A stretch of 64,000 bases of DNA, taken from positions 56,825,906 to 56,889,905 of the forward strand of contig JAMXIF010000002.1 of assembly GCA_028583685.1 (NCBI GenBank), in the 5' to 3' direction. Numbering within the stretch: the first letter of the stretch is position 1; every line of letters starts with the position of its first letter. The translations under genes were made by a program, and so were the position numbers. The notes under the pieces are model-generated. The model worked only from the letters and a program-made list of their open reading frames with translations, was not told the origin of the DNA and searched no databases. This DNA is from Petaurus breviceps papuanus (lineage: Eukaryota > Chordata > Mammalia > Diprotodontia > Petauridae). This document shows positions 1-11,010 of this stretch, piece after piece.

Positions 1-70
1 AAATTTTGAGAGTCTTCTTTCCCTAAATGGTTATGGTGTATATACAAGATCAAATAGCTAATATTTTAAT

Positions 71-545
71 AATCATTAACATTTACATAACATTTACTAT
101 GTGCCAGACACTGTGCTAAACACTTTACAAATATAATTTCATTTTATTATAGTGTATTAATTATATTGTATATTATGCTATGTTGTTACATAACATTATA
201 TCATATCATATCTTTAATTAAATTACATTATCAAATATCATATCTAATGCTATGAACAGAAAATAGATATTCTTTCAGTGGTGGCAAGACCAAATATGTC
301 TGTGTTTTAGTCTTTTCGTAGTAGAGTAAGTTCTGTCCAATATTTATAAAAATAAGACAGTTCTTTGTAAAAGTATAAAATGCTAATAACTTGTGAAATT
401 TAAGAGGTGCATTCCAATTAGCTCCATCTTATGGATGAATAAAATGAAATTCAGAGAGATAAAGTGATTTAAATGCCCAAGGTGACAAAATTAATAGGTG
501 ACAGATATGGCACTCAAACTCTACCTTCTAATTTTAAATCTAAAG
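71..545 (-). mobile_element. MIR SINE, antisense, split copy
   Basis: The antisense 3' part of MIR (actatgtgccagacactgtg, then actttacaaatataat) lies at about 71-150. The matching antisense 5' part, with worn forms of the 'gatgaggaaactgag', 'aggtcacacagctag' and 'tttgaactc' blocks, lies at about 425-545. The roughly 270 bp between them is AT-rich and not MIR-like, so the copy was probably interrupted or expanded. Old and heavily diverged. Confidence 0.6.
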
Positions 546-2148
546 GTCTTTAAGCTTCACATTACGCCCTCTCAAAATTCATTTTATAATAAATCAAGGA
601 TCAATTTTTTGTTGGTGTTATATCAAAGTAATCCTGTGGTATAAGCAATGTATTATTGTTATCTTAATCCATTTTATGATAATTAGGGTGATCAATAAGC
701 TTTGCTTCTACAATACTGGCTTATAAATTCCCCAGAGTCCTTTTCAGCAATAATTTTTAATTATTCTCTCCTAGCAACTAATTTTCTTTCTCATATCTCT
801 AACTGTATACATGATTCACTAGCAATTCCTTCCATCCTCTTCATTGCCAATATTTTCCTGGCAACTATGTTTTTTCTTTTTTTTCTTTCCCCTCTGCCTA
901 TAAACTAGAATCATAATATAGTAGTGGTAGTATTGCTGATAGGATCATTCAAACATTCATAGTTGCCACTGACCTTCTACACTTATTGCCTACTTCACTT
1001 TATAGTAATGCAAGTATGGAGATCAGAGACAGTTCAGCAAACAACATCTGCCCTAACATGCCTCATACCCAATTATCCCATATGACTTTGCTTCCAGAGT
1101 CCTCATGCTTACTCTTCACAGTGACTGTCCCCACCTACAACTTCAACTTTGTTCATCTGTGCATCTTCTATGTGTCTCATCTGGAACTGGGCTCCTCCTT
1201 GATTGAGAGTGGGAGTTAGCAAAATGTCTTCTTTTAAGGGTTTATACTTCAATATTCACCTAATTAGTTCCAAGCTCCCTTTCCAATTCAACCAGGGAAA
1301 TTTCTTCACAATTTTTAAAGAGGTACATAGGTAAATATTAACACCTTATTACCTTTGTTATCTGCTCCTTATTTTCATGATTACATCAATGGAGCTGGGG
1401 AGGATTCCTGAAAAGTCCTGACCCCGAATCCTTTTCAATTCCATGCCATCAAATTCATCACTCATCATATTTGTAGCCAAAATTATTATCCTTTTTAAAA
1501 AATTGATCAGTCCAGAAAAACACCTCCACCAACCCATCTCCCAATTAAATACTTGCTGTCCTCAGCAAATAAGTAGTGGTACTTTTGACATTTGCATCCA
1601 TGAAGCCAATTTTGTATAGCTCTCTGGAGTCTTTGAAGCAGCCTCCTAAGTATCTTTCGGCTGCAATTCCTCTAGTTCCATGTTCCATGTACTAAAGAAT
1701 TTCAACCAAATCCATGTGGCACAGTTCTTAAAAATTCTAGAAATTAACATTCTTTCATGAAGATCCAGGCCTACCACAGCTGTTGGACCTGGAGGTCATA
1801 TAAAGCTCAAATACATAATGGCACAATTTTAACTAAAAGACACAAATTTGTGAAATTCTTTGAAGTAGAAACAAAATTCTTTGTTTTGGTACCTGTTTGT
1901 TGGTACATTGGTTTCCACCCCCACCCCCCTAGTCATAAATTCAATCTTAGATCAGAAGTTTAGTCCCTCCTATAAAGTTTGAAATCTCCTTAGAGGAGCC
2001 TCCCACCTCTGTCCTTCATCTGTTGCCAAAAAACAAAAACAAAAACAAAAAAAAACGAACGAATAAAAAAAAAAACTTTGGATAGGTTTTCAAAAGGTAG
2101 ATTATAATCCTCCCCAAGATTAGAGCATTTTCTAGTACCATTTAAAAT
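546..2148. other. Unassigned non-coding DNA
   Basis: No gene or clear repeat is recognised. Open frames are short (under 80 codons) with no familiar motif. The stretch around 986-1480 has more balanced base composition than its surroundings and could be an old unrecognised element or unique DNA. An A-rich simple stretch with AAAAC units lies near 2029-2075, just before the half-L1 insertion site. Confidence 0.4.
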
Positions 2149-2159
2149 CTCAATCACAG

Positions 2160-2931
2160 AGGCGGAGTCAAAATGGTGGAACAGAAACACGACCTCCCCG
2201 CAATTCCGGCTTCCACCTTCCCCCAATCCATGTAAAAAGGGGACTCTAAACAAACTTTAGAGCTTCAGAACACGCAAAATGACACAGAAAAGCTAACCTC
2301 CCACTGAGGACAGCCTGGCAGAATGGCAGGAATCAGTCAGCGCAGTGTTCTGGGAGCCGAACCCAGCCCTACACTGAGGCTTTAGCCCCAGGGTGGGCCT
2401 GACCAGCCGCTGGCCAGAGGGACTCCAGATCAGCAGCAGCTGTGGCCATTTCCAGATTTATCAACACATAGATGTGAAGGCAGTCTGGACTTTGGGACCC
2501 AGTAAGTGGGAGTGTGTGGCTTTTGCCCCACGGACAAGGAGCCTGCTGAGATGCTGGCACAGCCAGCCAGCTGCGGCAGCTTCAGCTCCTGGCCTGGAGA
2601 GTGTAGGGGGACCAAGAACCAGTCTGAGGGGTAATCACTCTTGGTTTAACCTTCTTAGATCTGGATTGCAGTTTAGGGTGGAGGTCCTAGGGTGTGTACA
2701 GCCTGCCAAAGTGTGTGGAGACCTCAGAGAGGGCACCCATCTAATATCTCCAGTAGCCGAGAAAACCCCAGTGTTTGGGATGAAAGCTCCCCTGTCTGGT
2801 GGCAGAGTACTACTGTGGCAAAAAGCCCAGGTGTCAAGTGACTGAGGGGTGACATGACCAGGCAAAGGAAACAAAGCAGACAATAGATTCCAACGTTACA
2901 CTCCTATTTCGGGGACAAAAAAGAGGAAAGC
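2160..2931 (+). promoter_or_regulatory. 5' UTR and presumed internal promoter of the half-L1
   Basis: The stretch is richer in G+C than the surroundings and precedes ORF1. L1-family 5' UTRs carry an internal pol II promoter; that role is inferred here, not visible. A 150-codon frame at 2393-2845 starting MGLTSRWPEG lies inside it. It matches no family I know and is probably a chance product of the base composition. Confidence 0.5.
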
Positions 2932-3915
2932 ATGGAACAGGAGGAAGATAATGAAGTCAGAACTCCAGCACAAAAAGCTTCAAAGGAAAATACGAGCTGG
3001 TTACAGGCCAAAGAGGACCTTAAGAAGCAGATAAGAGAAGTGGAGGAAAAATCGGGAAGAGAAATGAGAACAATGCAAGAAAATTATGAAATGAGAGACA
3101 ATAGCCTGATTGAGGAAAATAACACCTTGAAAAATAGACTAACTCAAATGGCAAAAGAGGCTCAAAAAGGCAATGAGGAGAAGAATGCCTTAAAAAGCCG
3201 AATTTGCCAGATGTAAAAAGGATCTCAAAAGCTCACTGATGAGAATCATTGCTTCAGAATTAGATTGGAGCAAATGGAAGCTAATGACTTGATGAGAAAT
3301 CAATATGCTGTTAAACAGATCCAAACAAATGAAAGAATAGAAGGCAATGTGAAATATCTCATGGGAAAAACTGCTGACCTGGAAAATAGATCCAGGAGAT
3401 ATAATTTAAAAATTATTGGACTACCTGAAAGCCATGACCAAAGTAAGAACCTAGAAATCATCCTCCATGAAGTTCTCAAAGAAAATTGCCCTGATGTTTT
3501 AGAACCAGAGGGCAAAATAGTGGTTGAAAGAATCCACTGATCACCTCCTGAAAAAGATCCCAAAAAGAAAACTCCTAGGAATATTATAGCCAGGTTCCAG
3601 AATTCCCAGATCAAGGAGAGAATATTACAAGCAGCCAGGAAGAAACAATTTGAATATTGTGGGAACACAATCAGGATAACCCAGGATCTGGCAGCTTCTA
3701 CACTGAGGGATGGAAGGGCTTGGAATATGATATTCCGGAGTTCAAAGGAGCTGGGATTAAAACCAAGAGTCACCTACCCAGCAAAACTGAGTATCATGTT
3801 TCAGGGGAAAATATGGTCATTCAGTGGAATAGAGGACTTTCAAGCATTCTTGCTGAAAAAACCAGAGTTGAATAGAAAATTTGACATTCCGATACAAGGA
3901 GCAAGAGAAGCATGA
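2932..3915 (+). pseudogene. L1-type ORF1p (nucleic-acid chaperone), two in-frame stops
   Basis: One continuous frame of 327 codons, interrupted only by stops at codons 95 (3214-3216) and 203 (3538-3540). Domains run in normal ORF1p order. First comes a charged heptad-rich coiled coil (about codons 15-150, with segments such as IREVEEKSGREMRTMQENYE). Next is the RNA-recognition domain, beginning near codon 158 with NLKIIGLPES and running to the IKERILQAARKK segment. Last is the C-terminal domain, with TYPAKLSIMFQG near codon 281. In L1 this protein trimerises, coats its RNA and helps target-primed reverse transcription in the nucleus. The length is normal for ORF1p. The conserved frame with only two stops suggests modest age. 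The start is the first Met after the 5' UTR. Confidence 0.85.
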
Positions 3916-4129
3916 GAAGGTAAACAGGGAAAAGAAATTTTAAGGAACTTACCAAGTTGAACTATTAACATTCCTACATGGGAAAACAATAATTGTAACT
4001 TATGAAACTTTTTTTGGTAGTTGAAAGGAATAGAAATATATATGTCTATATATGAGGGTATATGGGCATATGAATACATATGTGAATGTGTGTATATATG
4101 TTTACAGGTATACATAGATAGAGGGCACA

Positions 4130-4535
4130 GGACCAATTTAATAGGAAGGGAGGATACTTAAAAGGTGAAATTAAAAGTTGAGAGATAAATATAATGAGAG
4201 GAGATGGGGAGAAACAGAATGGGGTAAACTATCTCATGTAGAAGAGGCAAGGGAAAATGGTTACAATGGAGAGGAAGAATAGGAAGGCAAAAGGGAATGG
4301 GTCAACCTTATTCCCATTGAATTTGGCTTGAGGAGGGAATGAAATACACACTAAATAATGTATCTCACCCTCCAGGAGAGTAGGGGGGCAAGGGGATGAG
4401 AGGGGGGATAATGGAAGGGAGGGCAGGCTGTAGCGGAAGGAAGTTGGAAGCACCCACTTTTGAAAAGGGAGGGGATCAAAGTAGAGAATAGAACAAGTGG
4501 GAGGTGGGATAGGAGGGAGGAAAATATAGTCAGTC
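4130..4535 (+). repeat. Purine/G-rich tract in half-L1 3' UTR
   Basis: Long runs of A and G with several GGGG to GGGGGG clusters (for example around 4380-4420) occupy the middle of the 3' UTR. G-rich polypurine tracts capable of G-quadruplex formation are a recurrent feature of L1 3' UTRs, which supports L1 ancestry of the non-coding half of this element. Confidence 0.6.
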
Positions 4536-4678
4536 TTTTACAATATATCTACTATGTTATTGTTTTGCATTAGCCACACATGTACAACCTATACTGAACT
4601 GCTTATCTTCCCTGTAAGGGTGGGCATCAAGGGAGGAAGGGAATGAATCTGGAATTCAAAGTTTTAAAATCAAATATT

Positions 4679-4682
<4 letters not shown>

Positions 4683-4717
<35 letters not shown>

Positions 4718-4718
4718 T
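4683..4718. repeat. (TA)n microsatellite
   Basis: About 18 uninterrupted TA units lie inside the half-L1 3' UTR. Short tandem TA arrays of this kind are length-variable. Confidence 0.95.
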
Positions 4719-5074
4719 ATTATTAATACTATTTTTCACGTAATTGGGAAATAAGATATACAGGCTCTGGGGCATAGAGATCCACTGGAAAAGTCAAAAG
4801 GGGTATGGGAGAAAATATGGGAGAGAGCAGATCGAAGGAGGGAATATCCTGTGGGACTGCTATTTTGGGGCAGTATGTAGGGGAAAAACAGGGAGAAAAT
4901 GTGTAACTCAAAATCTGGTGGAAATGAATTTTATAAATCAGAAGTTAATAAATCATTTGGAAAAAAATAAAATGCTTCTACTTGCAAAAAAAATTTCCAT
5001 AATGCCCCCCCCCAAAAAAAAACAAACCTCAATCACAGTATCACAACTCATGCAATAGACAGAGCACAAATATG

Positions 5075-5275
5075 TTCTTAAATCTACAGAAGAACTAGGT
5101 GGGACCTCAGAGGTCATTGAATTCATTCCAACCATTCTGCAGATGAGAAAAATGAGGTCCATAGTGCCTAAGTGACGTGCCCACAGTCCTACAAGTAATT
5201 AAGTGTCAGTGTTAGGATTCAAACTCAGCTATTTTGATTACAACTCTAGAGATATTTCCTCAGTACCACATCAAC
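5075..5275 (-). mobile_element. MIRc-type SINE, antisense
   Basis: Shows the antisense MIRc order: gggacctcagaggtcat, then gatgagaaaaatgagg, then a worn 'gtcacacagctag' block and gattcaaactcag. Diverged and without visible target duplications, so old. It lies just downstream of the half-L1 insertion and was presumably there first. Confidence 0.6.
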
Positions 5276-5439
5276 ATAGTATGCTCAGATCTATTCCAGT
5301 CTTTAAAATAAAAGGCGTTACTTAACCCTACCATCCCTCAAGATGTCACCCTATTATCTCCACTTCTTTACATCAAAATTCCTAGAAATTGTCCTTAACC
5401 TTCTCCCTCAATTTGGTTTTCCTCCTCACATACTTCTAT

Positions 5440-5568
5440 ATCATTGCAACTCTCCATATTATTATCATTCCTAATTTTATAAATGACAAAATTGAGGCTG
5501 GGCAAAAATAAGGGTAACTTGGACAGCATCATAGAGATAATAAATCTCTGCATTGTATTGGAACCTTG
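5440..5568 (-). mobile_element. MIR fragment, antisense
   Basis: The sequence cctaattttataaatgacaa followed by a worn 'ctgaggc...aacttg...cac' series matches the central core of MIR read on the minus strand. The pyrimidine-rich stretch before it (5285-5440) may be an L2 remnant, but I cannot place it. Confidence 0.45.
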
Positions 5569-5569
5569 A

Positions 5570-6440
5570 TTTTCCTGAATCTGTTTAGCACCCTATCCAA
5601 GCTAACTCAAAGGGTCATCATTAATGGGTCATGGTCAAGTGGAAGGGAATTCTCTAGTGGAGAATGTCAGCAAGATTTGGAGAGTTCAGTAGACTGCAAG
5701 CAAATATCATTAAACAATTTGACATGGCAGTCAAAAAAAGCTAATATGAATTTAGACTGCATTAAGAGAATTAATTGCTAGAATGAGGTAAGGGATAGCC
5801 CTGGCCTTGTCAGTCATCTGTAATACTGTGGTCATCTGTGAGCATAAGATTTTAGTAAATACAGTGACAGGCTCAGTCATGCCCAGAGAAAGGTAACCAT
5901 TAAGGTAAGGGATCTGAAATTATGCCATATGAATACCACTTGAAAGAGTGAAGGATGTTTTTATTGTAGGAAAGGAGAATAGTATATTATAGACTTAAAG
6001 CAAGAATGGACCTTAAAATCCAGCTTTTCCATTTTACAGTTGAGAGAATGAAAGTGACTTGTCCAAGGTATCAGTGGGAGTAAATGGCAGACATGATTTG
6101 AATGCAACTTTCTTTACGTATTTGAAGTTTGATCATATGGAAGAAAGATTAAATTATTCCTACTTAGTCCCAAAGGCAGAATTATTTGCAAAGTTATATT
6201 TAGGGTCTATGTAAGCCAAAACAACATAAAAATTAAAGCTGATCGAATGAACAGCTTTATGAGATAGTTGTTTCTCAAGTCCTAGATGCCTTCAAGCAAA
6301 GGCTAGATGACCCACCCACCATGAATATTGTAGAAGAGATTCTTGTTCAGGCATTCACATCTTCTGCAATGCATTCCAAACCAGAAATTCTGTTACCTTG
6401 GGATCAATAATACAGAGCTCCATATACTCAGATCTCCAGG
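5570..6440 (+). mobile_element. L3/CR1-clade LINE, 3' ORF2 to tail, sense
   Basis: The order of worn L3/CR1 blocks is preserved: gtcatcattaatgggtcatg (RT domain), the aaaaagctaat...ctgcattaagag block, the ccatatgaataccacttgaaa block, and the 3' UTR block gatgccttcaagcaaagg...agatgac near 6295. A MIRc-type SINE sits inside it at about 5985-6120. The reading frame is destroyed. L3 is an ancient mammalian LINE related to CR1 and is no longer active. Confidence 0.65.
5985..6120 (-). mobile_element. MIRc-type SINE inserted in L3
   Basis: The series tatagacttaaagcaagaat...ttttacagttgagagaatga...gacttgtccaagg is antisense MIRc. L3-like sequence continues on both sides, so this SINE jumped into an older L3. 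Confidence 0.55.
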
Positions 6441-6649
6441 GATCTTTGGTGTTTGGGAAGAATGAATGAACAACTTGTATGTGAGAAGGAAAGTTTGCAG
6501 CTTGACTGATCTTTTTTTTTTAAGATAAAAAATTTGGCTATAAGTGTGATAAGTGATGAATTTTATGACAGAATCAAAAGGATTTGAGGTTAGAATAAGC
6601 TAACGTTATAAGCCTCTTAGCTAGAAGTTTGAGTGGCAAAAAAGTTTTT

Positions 6650-6930
6650 GCCTGGCATAGTGGATAGAATATTGAAGCTGTACTTCAGACACCAACTCTG
6701 TGTTCCTGGATAAACTGACTTAATCCCTCTGAGCCTCAATTAACCTATCAGTAAAAATCATAGGCTTATAGAATTTGGATCTGGAAGGATCCTTGGAGAT
6801 CATATGAAGTTCAATTCTCTTATTTTATACATTAGTGAGATCCAGAGAGGTTAAGTCAAAGCTCAGGTCACACAGGTACTAAGTAGCAGGATTTGAACTT
6901 GAGTCTTCTAATGCCAAATCCAGTTTTTTT
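6650..6930. mobile_element. Two MIR/MIRc SINEs in opposite orientation
   Basis: A sense copy (gcatagtggatagaat...ctgagcctcaattaacctat) occupies about 6650-6760. An antisense copy follows directly at about 6765-6930 (atctggaaggatccttggag...gagaggttaagtcaaag...aggatttgaacttgagtc). The pair forms an imperfect inverted arrangement. Both are old. Confidence 0.65.
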
Positions 6931-6954
6931 TTTCTATTCCTTTATAATTCCCCT

Positions 6955-7590
6955 TGTGATGAACACCCAGACTACTTCAATAGCTTTCTATTTGGTTTCA
7001 GAGCCTCAGGCTTCTACCTAGTTCTATCCATCCTCCACATGATCACTAATGAGATATTCCTAAAGTATAGGTTAGATCATGTCAACCTAGTTGATAAAGT
7101 CCAATGACTTCTAGGATCTCATATAAACTCTAGTAAGTACTTTAAGTTCTTCACAGCCTGGTCTTTCTCAACTTCTCCAGCAGTCTGACTCATCACTCAA
7201 TTCTACCCTCTCCATGGTTCTTATACCCAAAGTTCCATATCCTGTTTCTGTGACTTTGCACAACTATTGCCAGGCATGGAATTTGTTCCTTCTACACCTC
7301 TTTCTTTAGGAATCCCTTTTTTTCTTTCATGATTCAGTTCAAGTGTAATTTTCCATTGCCCACATTTCCTGGTATTTCTCCCTCTCCCTAGCTTCTAATA
7401 ATTTCCTATCCTAGGTGCTTTGCTCATGTCTTGAATACACTTTACAAATAAAAATATTGTTTTGTCCATTACAAAGCAAGCTCCTAGGAACAAGGGATTT
7501 TTCCCCCTTTGTTGTGTGTGCCCCGGACTCAGCACAGTTCCTAGAAGATAAGTACTTTGTAAATGCTTGATGATTGATAAACAGATAAAT
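6955..7590 (+). mobile_element. L2 LINE 3' end, sense
   Basis: Follows the L2 C-terminal and 3' UTR pattern: ttagatcatgtcaacctag, cttcacagcctggtctt, tttgcacaactattgccagg, then the terminal block with agctcctaggaacaaggg, ctcagcacagttcctag and gtaaatgcttgatgattgat. Frame destroyed. A 73-codon minus-strand frame here is incidental. Confidence 0.7.
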
Positions 7591-7627
7591 ATATAAAGAA
7601 TTTGAGAGTTTTCCATATGCCAGGTGA

Positions 7628-7858
7628 AGGCACCTAGAAGCCACAGTTTTATAGAGTGCCATGCTTGGAATCAGGAAGACTCATCTTCATGAATTCAAAT
7701 CTGGCCTCAAACATTTAGTAAGTGTGTGACCCTGTTTGCCTCAGTTTCCTTATCTATAAAATGAACTGGAGAAGGAAATGGCAAATCATGCCAATATCTC
7801 TGCCAAGAAAATCCCAAATGGGATTACAGAGAGTTGAAAAGGACTGAAAAACAACAAC
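7628..7858 (+). mobile_element. CORE-SINE (MAR1-like) with RTE-like tail
   Basis: A tRNA-like head and CORE region (ggaatcaggaagactcat, cctcagtttccttatctat) are followed by the tail ctggagaaggaaatggcaaa...caagaaaatcccaaatggg...ggactgaaaaacaacaac. This tail resembles the 3' end of RTE/BovB-type LINEs, so RTE mobilisation is plausible. Diverged, with no confident target duplication. Confidence 0.7.
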
Positions 7859-7859
7859 A

Positions 7860-7990
7860 TAAGCTAGGCACTAGAATAAGCATTAGGGATACAAATAAAA
7901 ACAAACAAATAAAAAAGTCTCTGCCCTTAAGAATCTTACATTCTAATAGGAAAAGACAACACATAAAAGGAACCTTAAAAAAAAAAAAAG
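7860..7990 (-). mobile_element. L2-type LINE 3' end fragment, antisense
   Basis: The text taggcactagaataagcatt, gggatacaaataaaaacaaa, cttacattctaatagg reads as the antisense 3' end of an L2 family. A poly-A run follows at 7978-7989. Confidence 0.5.
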
Positions 7991-8529
7991 GTCAGAGATT
8001 AAGGAGTGGTATCTTAGAGTATCCCAAATCAGCAATTATTATGCTCACTTTGACTATATCATTTCGGTGCTTTTAAGAAGTAAGAATTTGACTGTGAGAT
8101 GACACTCTAGCAATAAGAATTTTTTCAATTTTTTTTTTTGCTTTTCCTTTACTTGATACTGTTAGAAATGATTATGAAAATTATTTTAATGGTATTAATT
8201 TTTTTAAATCACCAAAATAATATTTCCCAGTCATTTCTCACTTCCACTTTTTTTCTTTCCACCTCTTCTTTCATTAGGCATAAACAAGTACAAACTAAAC
8301 CTTATAAATAAGTAAAATCTCCAAAACCATTTGTAACCAAATGTTTCTCACAAAGAGCTAGGCATAACTGAAATAACTGCACAACAATGACAACAAAATT
8401 TCTCTCATGTTAGTATTCATCATACTGGTGGTTCTTATGGTAATACAAATAAAAGAGGTGACTTTCTATGAAGTTAATTCTCCTTTAATCACTAAAAAAC
8501 TATTTATTTCAATGTTGAAATTCTAGGCA

Positions 8530-9190
8530 TTTATTTTTGCTGTGAGTAGACCAAGTTTATGTCTGATCTGAAAGCAAAAGGAAATTCCATCTAGCTTCTT
8601 CTAAGGATGACTTTTTGATGGATATTTTAAAATGAACCTAATTTATGTGAAGGGTGTTGTGTTAAAAGAAAAGTTCACAAAAAATATCATGCATGATTGA
8701 TCTCAAGGCTGTATCTCGATCCAAAGACAACATGGGAAGGCAGTCAAATATACATTTTATGGTCTTTTGTCTGTTTTGCAATAATACCAGAAAGCATTCT
8801 TTAATTAAAATTTAAAACCGTAACTGATTAATTTTCTGTGTAAACAGTCCCTGTAAACATGGAATGTCAGCATTTTAAGGGAACTGGTATAAATTTTAGT
8901 TTCCTGTTAGAGGCATTCTAGGAAAAATGGCAAAAGTAAAATTTCCAGAACATGACCTAGAAGGAGAGAAGTTCAAAGCTCTAGCATGTTCTGTAATTCC
9001 ACAGATTTCCACTTAGACAAGGTCCAGTCAGAGGTTATGGGCTGCTGCCCATTGCCCTGTGTGGGAGTGTTGGCATGAGCTCACTTTTCACTCTTGCCAT
9101 GGCCTGTCATTAGCTAAGAATTGCCAAAGGGCAGTAGAAGACCCATTCAGTAGCATAGCCTGATGCTGATCTCATGTGATTTAGTGAGGG
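8530..9190. promoter_or_regulatory. Candidate conserved non-coding block
   Basis: Repeat-free and rich in short AT-core homeodomain-type words (for example ttctttaattaaaattt and ctgattaattttctgtgtaa near 8800-8845), with a more GC-balanced flank at 8990-9190. I recognise no repeat family or coding frame. Unique sequence retained among dense repeats is what a constrained enhancer looks like, but constraint cannot be seen from one sequence. Confidence 0.3.
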
Positions 9191-10300
9191 TGAAGTGTAC
9201 AGCAATGTAACAATATCTGTGGGTGTTCTAAATTCCAAACAAGGCTTCTATTTTTTTAAGTGCCATTTCCCTGTTTTTACAAAAGGCAGAATACACTCCA
9301 ACCTCTCCTTATTCTACAGAGGTAAAATATCTTTCACATTCTTTTCCAACTTAAAAAAGAAAAACAAAGCCTTACAAAAAACTTACCAAAAAATGCTAAA
9401 ATGGATTTTCAAGGAAAAATGCTACCAAGAAAAATGGGTGGGAGGAGGGAGGGGGTGGGGTCCAAGCAAATGATCTAAAAACCACTGTATATAGTGCTTG
9501 CTTAAAATTTGAAATGAAATTCATGATCAACTTAATTTCTCCATATTTTCACATAACAATCTGAGCCTATCTCCATTCTTTCAAAGTCTAGTAAAATAAG
9601 AAATAGCCTTCATCATTCCTCTGAGCACCTCTATGCAATGTCTTTGCCTTGGTTTGCATAGTCAACATAGTTCAGTTCTCCTGAATGGGCTTCAAACCCT
9701 CTGGGTACTTAAACAGACCAATTCTACTTGACAAATATCTGTATTCAGTGCCAGATAACCTTTTAGAGTAAGAGCTTTCACTTTTCCGGATCTCTCAGTT
9801 CTCAATGGATTTACTTCAGCTGTAGTTATGGATCTAAACTCTTTAAAAGAAAGGTGTCAGTATGTACATTCATGAAGTTATTACTGTTGTTACTGATAGA
9901 TGAATAAATATGAAGTTAACCTTACCAATGGGTAGATAAATAGAAATCCCAGAATGCTTTCAGGCAGAACTGGACCTAAGCCATTCAGTTAGATGAAAAC
10001 CTATGACTGTTTTTAAAGTCTTCTATTAAATGAGCCTCCCTCTTCTTCTTTTATAACATACTTTAAGGTTACTGATTTAGAGTCTTAAGTGTTCTGAAAA
10101 TACTTCATAGTATATCTAAACTAAATTAGTATCTGGATTTGATGTAGCTATGTCTGAGTATATGCTTATATTCATAGATCACATAGATGCATGTATATTT
10201 ATGTATATGTGTGTGTAAGCCCATATGCACTTATATATACACATATTCTTACATACATACATACATACATACATATACACACATTTATGTTTGTGTTGAG
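9191..10300. other. Unassigned non-coding DNA with CATA/TATG simple repeats
   Basis: No gene or recognisable element. Open frames are under 95 codons and lack motifs. Around 10180-10280 there is a TA/CA-rich low-complexity zone with a short (CATA)n array at about 10250-10276. Confidence 0.4.
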
Positions 10301-10359
10301 ATTGCGTAAGGATGACCTGGGTTCAATTCCTGCCTCTGACAATTAATAGCTAGTCAATG

Positions 10360-10745
10360 AACATTTATTCATATTGTAATATACTTATTTGTTTATTATA
10401 TTTAATTTAATATAATGTTTATCACTATTATACTACAATACACTATTATTACTATTATTAACATTATCTTATTATGTACCAAATACTATGCTAAGTGTTG
10501 AAGATACAAAGAAAGATAAAAGACAGTCCTTGGTCTCAAGGAATTCATGGTCTAATGGGGAGACAACATGTAAATACCTATATACAAACTATATACAGGA
10601 TAAATGAGAGAATATTTATAGAAGGAAGGCACTAGAAATAAGGTAGACTATGTAGAAAATGAGATTTTAGCTGAGACTTGAAGGAAGTCAGAAGGCAAAG
10701 ATATGGAGGGAGAGCATTCCAGGCCTGGGGGATAGTAAGTGAAAA
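10360..10745 (-). mobile_element. L2 LINE 3' region, antisense
   Basis: Reads as antisense L2: tgtaccaaatactatgctaa, gatacaaagaaagataaaag, aaggaattcatggtctaatg, tgagacttgaaggaagtcag, gagcattccaggcctggggg. An AT-rich expansion (10370-10460) interrupts the beginning. Old, no coding capacity. Confidence 0.65.
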
Positions 10746-10750
10746 TATGG

Positions 10751-11010
10751 AAAGTGAATAGAGTGCTGGGCCTGGAATCAGGAAGACCTGAGTTCAAATC
10801 CAGCCTCAGACACTTACTAGCTGTGTGACACTGGGGAAGTCACTTTAACCTCTGTTTGCCTCAGTTTCCTCAACTGTTAAGTGAGGATAGTAATAGTACC
10901 TACCTTTCAGGGCTTTTGTGAGGATCCAATGAAATGATATTTGTCAAGTGTTTAGCATAGTAGCTGGAACATAATAAGCACTAAATAAATGCTTATTCCC
11001 CCAATACATG
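10751..11010 (+). mobile_element. MIR/MAR1-type CORE-SINE, sense, nearly complete
   Basis: The head (gagtgctgggcctggaatca, gagttcaaatccagcctcag), core (acttactagctgtgtgac, cctcagtttcctcaac) and LINE-like 3' end (aggatccaatgaaatgatat, cataataagcactaaataaa) are all present in order. The tRNA-like box B word is GTTCAAATCC. The extreme 5' end is missing or fused with the adjacent L2. Confidence 0.8.

Larger units (their letters stand above)
2160..5027 (+). mobile_element. Near full-length half-L1 (HAL1-like) retrotransposon
   Basis: An L1-type element carrying ORF1 but no reverse-transcriptase ORF. It begins with an L1-like 5' end (ggcggagtcaaaatggtgg), has a 5' UTR of about 770 bp, an ORF1 with two stops, then about 1.1 kb of 3' UTR with long purine/G-rich runs, and ends in an A-rich tail. 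It is bounded by a perfect 11-bp target duplication, ctcaatcacag, at 2149-2159 and 5028-5038. Nothing between ORF1 and the tail resembles ORF2, so the missing ORF2 is a property of the inserted copy, unless an internal deletion occurred in the source. HAL1 elements are known mammalian L1 derivatives that need L1 enzymes in trans. A (CCCCCC)(AAAAAAA) run near the 3' end makes the exact tail start uncertain. Confidence 0.8.

Noticed and set aside
2393-2845. 150-codon plus-strand open frame, the longest or near-longest in the window
   Set aside because: It lies wholly in the half-L1 5' UTR, matches no known family, and is best explained by local GC-rich composition.
3300-3773. 157-codon minus-strand frame
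   Set aside because: It is the complement of L1 ORF1 coding sequence; the low stop density on that strand is a by-product.
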